Positions 9,171 to 18,881 of a stretch of DNA of 64,000 nt are shown piece by piece. A program made the position numbers and the translations under genes. This stretch comes from Niveispirillum lacus (GTDB lineage: Bacteria; Pseudomonadota; Alphaproteobacteria; Azospirillales; Azospirillaceae): the NCBI RefSeq assembly GCF_002251795.1, contig NZ_NOXU01000031.1:620001-684000 (forward strand), in the 5' to 3' direction. The first letter of the stretch is position 1, and each line of letters begins with the position of its first letter. The notes beneath the pieces were generated by a model. That model was not told the DNA's origin, searched no databases, and saw only the letters and a program-made list of their open reading frames with translations.

Positions 9171-9992
9171 ATGGCGTCTCGTCCCGCCCCTGTCGGCACC
9201 CTTGTTTCCAACCGTCAGGCATCCGCCCAGAACGGGCCAACCCAGCCACAATCCATCGCGCTTGGCCATATTGGTGTGAATCAGCCTTTGGCCGAAGGGC
9301 TGGCCCGGCTGAACCTGCTAGACCTTTTCGCCGACCAGGACAGCGGCGGGAACAAGGATGACAGCGCCGGCGACCGCCCGTCGGTGGCCAGCAGCGAGAC
9401 AGTGACCACCGATAACACCACCACCACTCGCATCGTTTTTGAGGATGGGTCGACGCTGGTGGTCGATCGCACCCGCACCGATAACAGTGTCATGACCACC
9501 TCCACCCGCACGGATGCCGATGGTACGGCGTCGGTGGTGACCAAACTGGTGACCCAACTGGATGACAACACCATCCAGACATTGGTGACCAGTGACAAAG
9601 GAACGACCACCACCACCATCGCCCTGGACAGCGGCACCCGCACGGTCGACACGGTCACCAGCGACGGTGACCACATCACTTTTGTCCAGACCCGCGTTGC
9701 CGACGGGCTGGTGGGCGAATACACCCTTGTCCAGTCGGATGGTGACAGCGGGACCCTGGATTATTCGTTGCTGGAGAGTGGTGATACCAGCACGCTGAGC
9801 GTCGAAGGCACCACGGCCGATGGCGTATTGGTGGATAGCACGGTGATCATCGACACCGACACGCGGATGGTGACCATCACGGACATGCAGGGCGATGTGG
9901 CCACCTACAGCCTGCGGAATTTCCATGATCAGGTGCAGGACCTGGGCCTGATCGGCCTGATCGCTGATGTGGATACCGGCTATTTCGGGTGA
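9171..9992 (+). CDS. Thr/Asp-rich repeat protein, function unknown
   Basis: Encodes 273 residues from an ATG preceded by GGAGG. Residues 1-65 are unremarkable with a Leu-rich helix (about 40-53). Residues ~75-250 are dominated by Thr, Asp, Ser, Val and Gly in short alternating strands, with repeated patterns such as TRTD, TSDG, TVTSD and runs of 4-5 Thr, suggesting a repetitive beta structure. There is no Sec or Tat signal and no catalytic motif. The acidic, Gly/Asp-rich composition without Cys recalls type I secreted proteins, but no export genes are nearby. Family not recognised. Confidence 0.65.
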   Translation: MASRPAPVGTLVSNRQASAQNGPTQPQSIALGHIGVNQPLAEGLARLNLLDLFADQDSGGNKDDSAGDRPSVASSETVTTDNTTTTRIVFEDGSTLVVDRTRTDNSVMTTSTRTDADGTASVVTKLVTQLDDNTIQTLVTSDKGTTTTTIALDSGTRTVDTVTSDGDHITFVQTRVADGLVGEYTLVQSDGDSGTLDYSLLESGDTSTLSVEGTTADGVLVDSTVIIDTDTRMVTITDMQGDVATYSLRNFHDQVQDLGLIGLIADVDTGYFG

Positions 9993-10028
9993 TTCTGCTG
10001 CGAAGTAGGACGCTCAGGAAGAACATCT

Positions 10029-10047
10029 GGGGGGGCAACTGCCCCCT
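10029..10047. terminator. GC-rich hairpin between convergent genes
   Basis: GGGGGC (10031-10036) pairs with GCCCCC (10041-10046) around AACT, directly after the rlmH stop codon and 37 bp after the end of the plus-strand repeat-protein gene. It may terminate both; no strong T-run is present. Confidence 0.4.
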
Positions 10048-10505
10048 CATACCCGGTGATAGGGGTGCCCGGCCAAAATCTGCTGCGCGCGGTAGACCTG
10101 TTCGGCCAGCATGCCACGCACCATCATATGCGGCCATGTCATTGGGCTGAAGGCCAGAACCAGGGCCGCCTTCTGCCGGATGCTGGCATCCAACCCGTCG
10201 GCTCCGCCGATGACAAAGGCCAGATCGCCCACGGCGGCGTCGCGCCACTGGCCCATGCGGGCGGCGAAATCCTCCGACCCCATCATGCGGCCGCGTTCAT
10301 CCAGTGCCACGATGGTGGCACCGGGGGGAAGGGCGGCCAGCAGCAGTTCCGCCTCCGCCCGCTTCAACTCCTCCCCGTCCAGCCGCTTTTTGGTTTCTAC
10401 CTCGCGCAACTGAAACGGCCAGGTGATACGGGCCTTATATTCCTCGAACAGGTCGCGGGCGGCACCGGGCTTGGCCTTGCCGACAGCGGCCAGCCAGATG
10501 CGCAT
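10047..10505 (-). CDS. rlmH: 23S rRNA pseudouridine-1915 N3-methyltransferase RlmH
   Basis: Encodes 152 residues, the normal RlmH length. This SPOUT methyltransferase modifies pseudouridine 1915 in helix 69 of 23S rRNA. Motifs visible are ALDERGR (67-73), FVIGGADG (97-104) and the C-terminal HPYHR (147-151), which bind S-adenosylmethionine and substrate. Its ATG overlaps the rsfS stop by one base (TAATG), so translation is probably coupled. It ends the proA-nadD-rsfS-rlmH unit, an order common in alphaproteobacteria. Confidence 0.95.
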   Translation of the reverse strand: MRIWLAAVGKAKPGAARDLFEEYKARITWPFQLREVETKKRLDGEELKRAEAELLLAALPPGATIVALDERGRMMGSEDFAARMGQWRDAAVGDLAFVIGGADGLDASIRQKAALVLAFSPMTWPHMMVRGMLAEQVYRAQQILAGHPYHRV

Positions 10506-10945
10506 TACTGGGCGGGCCCGCCGTCGAAATCAGCCGTCAGCGACTTCAGCGACGCCGGCGGCTCCACGCCCCACATCTTTTCAATACAATAGAAGGCGCG
10601 CACTTCCGGGCGGAACAGATGGACGATGACATCGCCGCTATCAACCAGAACCCAGTCACACTGCGGATAGCCTTCGGGATTGCCGACATGAATGCCCAGA
10701 TCGCGCAGGCGGCGGGCCAGATGGTCGGACATGGCGCCCACCTGCCGGGCGGACCGGCCCGTGGTGACGACCAGATAATCGGCCATGCTGGTCTTGCCGC
10801 GCAGATCGATGGTGATCGTGTCCTCGGCCTTGTCCTCGTCCAGAACGGCCAGGATCAGTTCAAGGGTGCGCTCCGGCATATCCGCTGCGGCATTGGTGCC
10901 GGCGGCCGGGTGGGGGGAAGTCTCTGCGCTCACGATTTGGTTCAC
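10505..10945 (-). CDS. rsfS: Ribosomal silencing factor RsfS
   Basis: Encodes about 146 residues of the RsfS/Iojap family, which binds uL14 and blocks subunit joining in starvation. The conserved core runs from ERTLELILAVLDEDKAEDI-like sequence through GKTSMADYLVVTTGRSARQV and ends with the FYCIEKMW block. There is no ATG near the expected start: TTG (10954), TTG (10948) and GTG (10945) are in frame. I chose GTG 10945 because AAGGA at 10955-10959 is 9 nt upstream. The ribosome binding site overlaps the nadD stop, so the genes are coupled. Confidence 0.9.
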   Translation of the reverse strand: MNQIVSAETSPHPAAGTNAAADMPERTLELILAVLDEDKAEDTITIDLRGKTSMADYLVVTTGRSARQVGAMSDHLARRLRDLGIHVGNPEGYPQCDWVLVDSGDVIVHLFRPEVRAFYCIEKMWGVEPPASLKSLTADFDGGPAQ

Positions 10946-10957
10946 CAACGTCAATCC

Positions 10958-11638
10958 TTAAAGGCCTTTGCCATCCAGCCCCTGCCGGATCGCCGTTGCC
11001 GATGCGGGGTGCAGGGGCACGTCCAGGAACACCCAGACCGGCGGCGGCAGGTCGGCCAGGCCACCCGCCCGCCGCGCATCCACACGCGCAACGGCAAAAC
11101 GCCGGGAAGCCTTGCCGCCCAGCGCAAGGGTAGAATAGGGATGTCGCGGGAAGATCGCAACCGGCACCTGCGCAAAAATCCGGGTCCAGTCGCGCCAGCG
11201 CGGCACTTGGCACAGATTGTCAGCCCCCATCAGCCAGACGAACTTTGTGCTCGTGAACCGGGCCTTTAATGCCGTCAGCGTGTCCACCGTATAGCGTGTC
11301 CCCAACCGCGTTTCGATATCGCTGACCACGATGCGCGGATGGTTGGCAATGGCACGGGCGCGGGCGATACGGTCGGCCAGTTTGCCCATGCCGTCCAAGG
11401 GCTTGAGCGGATTCTGCGGGCTGACCAGCCACCAGACCTGATCCAGATTCAAGGCCCGCAGCGCCATCAACGACATATGCCGGTGGCCGTCATGCGCCGG
11501 GTTGAACGACCCGCCCAGCAGGCCGATCCGCAGACCCCGCCACAGCGCGCCCGCCCCCGGTTTCGGTGGGGTGGGCACGCGGTGGCCATGCGTCAAGGGC
11601 AGGGCAGGGCGGGCGTGATCAGGGCCGGGTATGCCCAT
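10958..11638 (-). CDS. nadD: Nicotinate-nucleotide adenylyltransferase NadD
   Basis: Encodes about 226 residues. NadD adenylates nicotinate mononucleotide in NAD synthesis. The nucleotidyltransferase signature [11 protein letters not shown] lies about residues 42-52, and a C-terminal block with TAIR stands in place of the usual ISSTxIR. Start choice is uncertain: GTG-GTG-ATG at 11636-11644 are consecutive, and I use the ATG at 11638. All lie inside the 3' end of proA (20-26 bp overlap). The ~40-residue Pro/Gly-rich N-terminal extension ahead of the Rossmann fold is longer than in enterobacterial NadD. Confidence 0.9.
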   Translation of the reverse strand: MGIPGPDHARPALPLTHGHRVPTPPKPGAGALWRGLRIGLLGGSFNPAHDGHRHMSLMALRALNLDQVWWLVSPQNPLKPLDGMGKLADRIARARAIANHPRIVVSDIETRLGTRYTVDTLTALKARFTSTKFVWLMGADNLCQVPRWRDWTRIFAQVPVAIFPRHPYSTLALGGKASRRFAVARVDARRAGGLADLPPPVWVFLDVPLHPASATAIRQGLDGKGL

Positions 11639-12893
11639 CACCACGCACCACGTACTTATAGCTGGTCAACTGTTCGGCCCCGACCGGCCCGCGCGCATGC
11701 AGCTTGCCCGTCGAAATGCCGATTTCGGCCCCGAATCCGAACTCGCCGCCGTCCGCAAACTGGGTCGAGGCATTGTGCAGGACGATGCCGCTATCCACCC
11801 GCGTCAGGAATCGTTCGGCGGTGGCGGCATTCTCTGTGACGATGCTGTCGGTATGGTGGCTGCCATGGCGACCAATATGGTCGATCGCCGCGTCCACGCC
11901 ATCCACCAGCTTCACTGACAGGATGGCATCCAGATATTCGGTATCCCAATCCTCGTCGTTCGCCGGCTTTACCCGCGCATCCAGGGCCTGCACCCCGTCA
12001 TCACCGCGCACCTCACACCCCGCCTGAATCAGGTCATCCAGGATGGGGGGCAGCAGGGTAGCGGCCACATCCTTGTGGACCAGCAGGGTCTCCGCCGCGC
12101 CGCAGATGCCCGTGCGGCGCATCTTGGCGTTCAGGGTGACGCGGCGCGCCTTGTCGGCATCGGCATCCTTGTCCAGATAGACATGGCAGATGCCGTCCAG
12201 ATGATAGATCACCGGCACCCGGCTTTCCGCCGCCACCCGGCCTGTCAGCGACTTGCCCCCGCGCGGGATGACCACGTCGATCCAGCGCGTCATGGTCAGC
12301 AATTCGCCCACGGCGGCGCGGTCGGTGGTGGGCGGGGCCTGGATGGCGTCGCGCGGCAGCCCCGCCGCATCCAGGCCCGCATGCAGGGCCGCCAGGATGG
12401 CGCGGCCGGAATGGAAACTTTCCGACCCGCCGCGCAGAATGGCGGCATTGCCCGATTTCAGGCACAGGCCGCCGGCATCGGCGGTCACATTGGGCCGGCT
12501 TTCAAAGATGATGGCGATCACGCCCAGCGGCACCCGCACCTTCTCAAACCGCAAGCCGTTGGGCCGTTCCCAGCGCTCCAGCACGGCGCCCAGCGGATCG
12601 GGACGGTCGGCGATCTCTTCCAGCCCCTTGGCCATCGCCTCCACCCGTGCCGGGTTCAGCATCAGCCGGTCCAGCATGGCACCCGACAGGCCCTTTTCGG
12701 TGGCCGCATCCATATCCATGGCATTGGCGGCCAGGATCTCGGCGGTGCGGGCGCGCAGGGTGGCCGCTGCAACCCGCAGTGCCTTGTCCCGCGCCTCGGC
12801 TGGCGCCGTCGCGACAATCGCGGATGCGGCGCGGGCGCGGCGGCCCAGGGCATCCATGATGCTGGCGATATCCTGGCGGTCAATGCTGTCCAT
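11619..12893 (-). CDS. proA: Gamma-glutamyl phosphate reductase
   Basis: Encodes 424 residues of the aldehyde-dehydrogenase superfamily. ProA reduces gamma-glutamyl phosphate to glutamate semialdehyde in proline synthesis. Conserved segments include [27 protein letters not shown], the RGGKSL block and the catalytic Cys in [14 protein letters not shown] (about C264). The ATG at 12891-12893 is preferred over a TTG nine bases upstream because GGGA then has workable spacing. No proB is present in the window, so the partner kinase lies elsewhere or upstream in another arrangement. Confidence 0.94.
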   Translation of the reverse strand: MDSIDRQDIASIMDALGRRARAASAIVATAPAEARDKALRVAAATLRARTAEILAANAMDMDAATEKGLSGAMLDRLMLNPARVEAMAKGLEEIADRPDPLGAVLERWERPNGLRFEKVRVPLGVIAIIFESRPNVTADAGGLCLKSGNAAILRGGSESFHSGRAILAALHAGLDAAGLPRDAIQAPPTTDRAAVGELLTMTRWIDVVIPRGGKSLTGRVAAESRVPVIYHLDGICHVYLDKDADADKARRVTLNAKMRRTGICGAAETLLVHKDVAATLLPPILDDLIQAGCEVRGDDGVQALDARVKPANDEDWDTEYLDAILSVKLVDGVDAAIDHIGRHGSHHTDSIVTENAATAERFLTRVDSGIVLHNASTQFADGGEFGFGAEIGISTGKLHARGPVGAEQLTSYKYVVRGDGHTRP

Positions 12894-12994
12894 GGCGGTC
12901 AAATCCCGGTGCGGTGTGCGGCACGCAGCCTACATCGTCACACGGTCTGTTTCACCCCTGCCGCGCCGATGCCGGCCATGCTAACCTGTGCATT

Positions 12995-13228
12995 ATGTCG
13001 ATCAGCAGCCTCACCAGCACCCCGCCCGACCTGACCCGCGCCGGCCTTGAAGGCTTTCAGGACGCGCAGCAAGTGGTGCAGGCGGCGACCGAACAGGTGG
13101 CGGCAGGCAACCTGGACCCTGCCGTGATCCTGGATGTGAAACAGGCTGAAGTGACGGCAGGCGTTAGTGCGGCCATCATCAAGACCGATCAGCAGAATTT
13201 CCAGCGGCTGCTGGATATATTGGCGTGA
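12995..13228 (+). CDS. Small hypothetical protein, weakly resembling flagellar/motility small proteins
   Basis: Encodes 77 residues from ATG 12995. The protein is a likely helical bundle: an N-terminal Ser/Thr-rich stretch, then AQQVVQAATEQVAAGNLDP, then AEVTAGVSAAIIKTDQQNF and a terminal RLLDIL. This spacing of helices recalls the C-terminal helix of flagellar rod/hook proteins and the small YjfB-type motility proteins, but the match is only by eye. It is divergent from proA and convergent with the aspartate aminotransferase gene. Confidence 0.5.
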   Translation: MSISSLTSTPPDLTRAGLEGFQDAQQVVQAATEQVAAGNLDPAVILDVKQAEVTAGVSAAIIKTDQQNFQRLLDILA

Positions 13229-13230
13229 TG

Positions 13231-13252
13231 CGGGGCCGGTTTCCCGGCCCCG
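13231..13252. terminator. Bidirectional hairpin terminator
   Basis: CGGGGCCGG (13231-13239) pairs perfectly with CCGGCCCCG (13244-13252) around TTTC. It lies between two convergent genes, 2 nt after the plus-strand stop and 7 nt from the aminotransferase stop, so it likely serves both. No long T-run. Confidence 0.55.
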
Positions 13253-13259
13253 GTCACTA

Positions 13260-14462
<1,203 letters not shown>

Positions 14463-14663
14463 TTATCTTCCCCTGGTTGGGACTGCCCCCGATTGGGACA
14501 GATTGTGACCGGGCAGGGACCTTAAAGCGCCCGATCATTATCGCCAAGCACAGGATTGTTATAGGACAACCGCGTTTTGGGCAGGGGTGGCGGCAACAGG
14601 GCAAAGACACTGGTAACCGTTGCACCCCGTGACATCGGCAGCATTCTGGGTTATTTCCGGCTG

Positions 14664-15347
14664 ATGCTAACAGAAATTGCCCAATGGCTCGGGGTCGCAG
14701 TGGTCGACCTCATCACCTTCACAGCGATCACCCTGGTGGTGATCACGCTGGTGGTGACGTTTGCGCTGTCGGTGAAACCCAAGCGGCTGAAGGCGCCCAC
14801 GATCAAGCAGTATAATGCCGAACTGTTCAAACGGCGGATGGAGTTGGAGGAACTCTCCTACCCGATGTTGAATGACATCAAGATGGGCGGTGGCAAGGCC
14901 GGTACGATCCGCATCGACCATGTCATTCGCTTGCCGGCCAGTATCCTGTTGATCATCTCGGCCCCGGCGGATGTGGTGGGTCAGGTGCGATGCAACCAGA
15001 ATGCCGGCCAATGGAAATATGTGAAGGCCGACCATACGGTCGGGACCTTCATCAACCCGGTCCTCCAGCTACACCCCTTGATCACCGCCATTCGGGCCCG
15101 CTTCCCCTTGGTTCGGGTGCGGGTGTTGTGTGTATTCCCCCGTCAGGCCGATTTCGGCGGACGTAATGTCAAGACTGCGTGCCTGCCGGATGAACTGGTG
15201 AAGATGATCCGGGAAATGGCGGCGGAGGATGGCACTCCCCAACAGGCAATGGACGCGGCCTGGGACAGCTTGTCCATCGCCCTGCGTCAGGGCGGTGGAG
15301 CGACGGAGACCAACAGCAATGAAGGCAAGGGCCGTCGTGCCGGCTGA
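14664..15347 (+). CDS. Membrane-anchored NERD-like protein with apparently lost nuclease residues
   Basis: Encodes 227 residues from ATG 14664 (the frame is open to a TTG at 14577; no clear ribosome binding site decides). One membrane segment (about 14-36) precedes a domain whose pattern matches NERD: YPMLNDIKMGGGKAGTIRIDHV (67-87), the GQWKYV block (115-120), FINPVLQLHPL (129-139) and VRVLCVFPRQADF. In typical NERD proteins IDHV is followed about 10 residues later by an E-x-K that completes the PD-(D/E)xK nuclease site. Here the equivalent stretch reads LLIISAPAD, with neither Glu nor Lys. A non-catalytic nucleic-acid-binding or structural role is therefore possible. Confidence 0.6.
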   Translation: MLTEIAQWLGVAVVDLITFTAITLVVITLVVTFALSVKPKRLKAPTIKQYNAELFKRRMELEELSYPMLNDIKMGGGKAGTIRIDHVIRLPASILLIISAPADVVGQVRCNQNAGQWKYVKADHTVGTFINPVLQLHPLITAIRARFPLVRVRVLCVFPRQADFGGRNVKTACLPDELVKMIREMAAEDGTPQQAMDAAWDSLSIALRQGGGATETNSNEGKGRRAG

Positions 15348-15757
15348 CCCGCAGGGGCTGTTCAGTGCGGAAACACCATGCCCAACCGCTGACTTTCGCT
15401 CGCTGTTCTGCTAAATTCTTTGACGCCAGCGCCCAAGCCATGGCGATGCCTCTTCCACTGGCCCCGCGTTTTGGAACACCTGCTGTTTTTGTGTTGCAGA
15501 ATGTTTCATAGGCGGCTGACCGTGGCGATCTGCTTGGTTTGCAACACGGCCCCCAACCCTGGTTCACACTGTTTCACAGCGTCGCACCCGTGACGGCGCA
15601 TTCAGGCGGCGCTATGCTGACCGCATGACCTATCTTGGCCCGACACCCAAGGAAGTGATGCTGTTGCTGTGCGCTCGGATCGGGTTTAACCCGCCGGCCT
15701 GACGGTGCCTGTCCGTCCGCCTGTCCGTCGCCTTTCGCTTCTTAGGGAGTTCAACCC
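15348..15757. other. 410-bp intergenic region with one possible short ORF
   Basis: No standard gene is visible between the NERD-like gene and the class III aminotransferase. A possible 25-codon ORF (15625-15702) lies in it. The last 60 bases carry the leader of the aminotransferase with a GGGAG ribosome binding site. I found no tRNA and no convincing riboswitch. Confidence 0.4.
15625..15702 (+). CDS. Possible 25-residue leader/small ORF
   Basis: An ATG at 15625 opens 25 codons ending TGA at 15700-15702. The peptide is Leu/Pro-rich with the start MTYLGPTPKEVM. It lies 55 bp ahead of the aminotransferase gene, too short for routine gene calling. No strong ribosome binding site precedes it, so it may be chance. 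Codon use resembles that of the neighbours. Confidence 0.2.
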   Translation: MTYLGPTPKEVMLLLCARIGFNPPA

Positions 15758-17131
15758 GTGTCCGCTGTTGATACCGCCGCGTTGAAACGCCTGTCCGGTG
15801 CCCATCATTGGCATCCGTTTACTGACCATCAGGAATTGGCCGCCCTGGGTGGTCCCCGCATCATCACCCATGCCGACGGCGTGTGGTTGACCGACAGTAC
15901 CGGGGCGCGCATCCTGGATGCCATGGCCGGGCTTTGGTGTGTGAATGTCGGCTATGGCCGGCGCGAACTGGCCGATGCCGCCTATCAGCAACTGACCGAT
16001 CTCAGCTTCTATCACGGTTTCTTCAAGACGACGACGGAGCCGACGGTGCGGCTGGCGGCCAAGCTGGCCGAACTGACACCCCCAGGCCTGTCCCGCGCCT
16101 TCTTCGCCAATTCCGGGTCAGAGGCCAACGACACCATTGTGCGCATGGCTCGCCATTACTGGGCGTTGAAGGGCAAGCCCGAAAAGCGTGTCTTTATCGG
16201 GCGTGAACATGGCTATCACGGCACCACCATGGCCGCGACCTCGCTGAACGGCATGAAGGTGATGCATGAACAGGGCGGCCTGCCGCTGCCCGGCTTCGCT
16301 CACGTCATGGCACCCTATCCCTTTGAAGCACAGGGGCAGATGAGTGCGGAGGCGTTCGGTCGCCTTGCTGCCAGGGCTGTAGAGGAGAAAATCCTCGCCA
16401 TCGGTCCTGAAAATGTCGCCGCCTTTATCGGGGAGCCGGTGCAGGGGGCCGGCGGTGTCATCATCCCGCCCGACAGCTACTGGCCGGAGATCAACCGCAT
16501 CTGCCGGGAACATGACATCCTTTTGATTGCGGATGAGGTGATCTGCGGCTTTGGCCGGCTCGGTCACTGGTTCGGTTCACAACGTTACGGCATCCGTCCC
16601 GATTTCATGACCCTGGCCAAGGGCATCACATCAGGTTACGTGCCTCTATCCGCGGTCATGGTCGGTGACCGGGTTGCGGAGACGTTGATCCATGAGGGGG
16701 GCGAGTTCTACCACGGCTTTACCTATTCCGGTCACCCGGTGGCCTGTGCGGTAGCCCTGGCCAATCTGGAGGTGATTGAACGGGAAGGGCTGGTGGACCG
16801 CGCGCGGACGGAAATCGGACCGTATTTGCGGGAAAAGTTGGAAGAGGTTTTGGACGGCCACCCCATTGTGGGTGAAATCCGCGCTGAAGGCATGATCGGG
16901 GCCATTGAGATCGTCAAGGACCGGCGCACGCGCGAGCGGTTTGCAGGTGGGGGCAAGGTTGGCCTGATGGCGCGGGATCATTGTTTTAACAATAATCTGA
17001 TCATGCGCGGCATCCGCGATAGCTTGGTCTTCGCCCCGGCCCTGTCCATGACCAAAGAAGAAGCGGATGAGGCGGCGCGGCTGGCCAGACTGGCACTGGA
17101 CCTGACGGCCAAGGACCTGGGCGTCCTGTAG
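15758..17131 (+). CDS. Class III (omega-) aminotransferase
   Basis: Encodes 457 residues of the class III PLP aminotransferases (beta-alanine/putrescine/omega-amino-acid:pyruvate type). Visible: HWHPFTDH near the N-terminus, ANSGSEANDT (117-126), GREHGYHGTT (148-157), GEPVQGAGG (225-233), ADEVICGFGR (258-267) and Schiff-base Lys in LAKGITSGY (K288). GGGAG precedes an in-frame GTG start. It is monocistronic by context, with a hairpin at 17140-17161. The amine substrate cannot be fixed, though the FAD amine oxidase at 60967-62235 shows that polyamine-type metabolism could exist in this organism. Confidence 0.88.
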   Translation: MSAVDTAALKRLSGAHHWHPFTDHQELAALGGPRIITHADGVWLTDSTGARILDAMAGLWCVNVGYGRRELADAAYQQLTDLSFYHGFFKTTTEPTVRLAAKLAELTPPGLSRAFFANSGSEANDTIVRMARHYWALKGKPEKRVFIGREHGYHGTTMAATSLNGMKVMHEQGGLPLPGFAHVMAPYPFEAQGQMSAEAFGRLAARAVEEKILAIGPENVAAFIGEPVQGAGGVIIPPDSYWPEINRICREHDILLIADEVICGFGRLGHWFGSQRYGIRPDFMTLAKGITSGYVPLSAVMVGDRVAETLIHEGGEFYHGFTYSGHPVACAVALANLEVIEREGLVDRARTEIGPYLREKLEEVLDGHPIVGEIRAEGMIGAIEIVKDRRTRERFAGGGKVGLMARDHCFNNNLIMRGIRDSLVFAPALSMTKEEADEAARLARLALDLTAKDLGVL

Positions 17132-17139
17132 GGAAGGGT

Positions 17140-17161
17140 GGGGGCGGTCATATCCGCCCCC
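17140..17161. terminator. Bidirectional GC-rich hairpin
   Basis: GGGGGCGG (17140-17147) pairs with CCGCCCCC (17154-17161) over a 6-nt loop, and flanking GGGTG/CACCC can extend it imperfectly. It separates the convergent aminotransferase and DUF3126 genes. Confidence 0.5.
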
Positions 17162-17173
17162 GCTCACCCGACC

Positions 17174-17404
17174 TTACTTCTTCGCCGGCGCGATATTCGG
17201 CAGGTCTTCGGACAGGATCGTCATGTTGAAGGCATAGGAGACATCCCCGTCATCCTCGTCGCGGTAGAGGGTGCCGATGAACTCCTCCCCGATCGTCACT
17301 TCCACCGGCTGGCCCTTTTTGGCCGGCGGGTTCACGGTGATCTTGTCGTTGCCGAAATTCTTGCGCAGATAGGTCTGAAGCCGCGCGATCTCATTGGGGG
17401 TCAT
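17174..17404 (-). CDS. DUF3126 family protein
   Basis: Encodes 76 residues beginning MTPNEIARLQTYLRKNFGN, the start of the DUF3126 family, a small uncharacterised protein conserved in alphaproteobacteria. A beta-rich centre (VEVTIGEEFIGTLYRDEDDGD) is followed by a short acidic/hydrophobic helix. I chose the ATG at 17404 because AAAGGG is then about 10 nt upstream; another ATG two codons earlier (17410) is equally in frame. It is downstream of gap on the same strand, but the gap terminator lies between. Function unknown. Confidence 0.75.
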   Translation of the reverse strand: MTPNEIARLQTYLRKNFGNDKITVNPPAKKGQPVEVTIGEEFIGTLYRDEDDGDVSYAFNMTILSEDLPNIAPAKK

Positions 17405-17457
17405 GTCCATCTGCCCTTTCTTGTGGCTGTCAGGTTGTTGGGTTCGATGAAAAATCA

Positions 17458-17487
17458 GGGGCGCCGCCCCGACCGGAACGGCGCCCC
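17458..17487 (-). terminator. Intrinsic terminator of gap
   Basis: On the minus strand GGGGCGCCG (17487-17479) pairs with CGGCGCCCC (17466-17458) over a 12-nt loop and is followed by TGATTTTT. This is a good intrinsic terminator 60 bp after the gap stop. Confidence 0.7.
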
Positions 17488-17546
17488 TTCTGTTGATCCG
17501 GCCGGGGACAGGATAACCCGATCCCCGACAAAGATCAGTGGGGAAA

Positions 17547-18557
17547 TCAGCCCGCGTTGGCCATGGCGATGACAGTATCGCCCATGCGGTTGGAGAAGCC
17601 CCATTCATTGTCGTACCAGGTCAGGATACGCACGAAATTGCCTTCCATGACCTTCGTCTCGTTCAGCGCGAAGATCGAGCTGTGGCTGTCATGGTTGAAA
17701 TCGGTGGACACCAGCGGCTCGGCATAAGCGCCCAGGATGCCCTTCAACGGACCGGACGCAGCGGCGTCCTTGATCAGTTGGTTGACCTCTTCGACCGTCG
17801 TGTTGCGCTTGGCCACGAACTTGAAATCGACGACCGACACGTTCGGGGTCGGCACGCGCAGCGACGTGCCGTCCAGCTTGCCCTTCAGCTCCGGCAGAAC
17901 CTTGCCCACGGCCTTGGCGGCACCGGTTGAGGTCGGAATGATATTCAGGGCGGCGGCACGGGCGCGGTGCAGATCCTTGTGGAACGTGTCCACGGTGTTC
18001 TGGTCGCCGGTATAGCTGTGGATCGTGGTCATGAAGCCATGGGCGATACCGATGCCGTTGTTCAGCACATAGGCGACGGGGGCCAGGCAGTTGGTGGTGC
18101 AAGAGGCGTTCGACACGATCTTGTGTTCGGCCGTCAGCTTCTGATGGTTGACGCCATAGACGACCGTCAGGTCCTCATCCGTGGCCGGGGCGGAGATCAG
18201 CACCTTCTTGGCGCCGGCGGTCAGATGCTTGGACGCGGCCTCGCGGCTCGTGAAGATGCCGGAGCATTCCAGGGCGATATCAACCCCCAGCTCGCCCCAG
18301 GGCAACTGGGCCGGGTCACGCTGCTGTACCGAACGGATCGTGTGGCCATTGACGACCAGATTGCCATCCACCACCTCGACCGTGCCGGGGAAGCGGCCAT
18401 GGACGCTGTCATATTTCAGCAGGTGGGCGTTGGAATGGGCGTCGGCCAGATCGTTGATGGCGACAACCTCGATATCCTTGCGGCCGCTTTCGATGAGCGC
18501 GCGCAGAACCAGTCGGCCGATACGCCCGAACCCGTTGATCGCAACTTTGACAGCCAT
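17547..18557 (-). CDS. gap: Glyceraldehyde-3-phosphate dehydrogenase
   Basis: Encodes 336 residues. NAD-binding GFGRIG (9-14), Asp36 following the second strand (AINDL, favouring NAD over NADP), catalytic Cys in [12 protein letters not shown] (C153) and the paired His in the [10 protein letters not shown] segment are all present, and the C-terminal WYDNEWG block is intact. It catalyses the oxidative phosphorylation of glyceraldehyde 3-phosphate in glycolysis/Calvin-type pathways. GGAGG precedes the ATG. No pgk or tkt is adjacent, unlike the arrangement in many proteobacteria. A palindromic operator candidate lies upstream. Confidence 0.96.
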   Translation of the reverse strand: MAVKVAINGFGRIGRLVLRALIESGRKDIEVVAINDLADAHSNAHLLKYDSVHGRFPGTVEVVDGNLVVNGHTIRSVQQRDPAQLPWGELGVDIALECSGIFTSREAASKHLTAGAKKVLISAPATDEDLTVVYGVNHQKLTAEHKIVSNASCTTNCLAPVAYVLNNGIGIAHGFMTTIHSYTGDQNTVDTFHKDLHRARAAALNIIPTSTGAAKAVGKVLPELKGKLDGTSLRVPTPNVSVVDFKFVAKRNTTVEEVNQLIKDAAASGPLKGILGAYAEPLVSTDFNHDSHSSIFALNETKVMEGNFVRILTWYDNEWGFSNRMGDTVIAMANAG

Positions 18558-18881
18558 GCTTTCCTCCGATTGAACGACGCCCGCGCCGGCTCTGGCGGGG
18601 GGGCCGAGGGGCCGTGGGACAGCCCCAGTTCCAAAGCCGAATTAACCCTTGAACCCCCCGCATACAAGGGCGCAACAGTCCCTTCCGCCATGCGTGAAGC
18701 GCACGGGTTGCAGCTTAGTTTTTTTGTGAGAAGGGTGCAATTCAGGTAACAGCGTTACCGGCATGACTCTTGTCAAGCGACACACGGTGGTGGCTTGGCC
18801 CAGAATTGCTGCCTTCTTGACGGGTCCAATCCGGGGGACGCGGCACAGTTCATCCGCTCAAACCTTGAACAGGTACTACCG
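18558..18881. other. Intergenic region between gap and mnmA
   Basis: These 324 bases hold the gap leader, its putative promoter and operator (18745-18776), and the 3' flank of mnmA. Open frames in it have no coding signature. The leader of gap would be about 180 nt if the TTGACA promoter is right. Confidence 0.4.
18745..18776 (-). promoter_or_regulatory. Candidate gap promoter with palindromic operator
   Basis: On the minus strand a perfect -35 hexamer TTGACA lies at 18776-18771. The palindrome GGTAAC-N3-GTTACC (18745-18759) falls where the -10 element would be, although no good TATAAT is seen. Palindromes of the GTAAC..GTTAC type are typical of LacI-family regulators of central carbon metabolism in alphaproteobacteria. 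That link is inference; the operator would act as a repression site by position. Confidence 0.35.
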
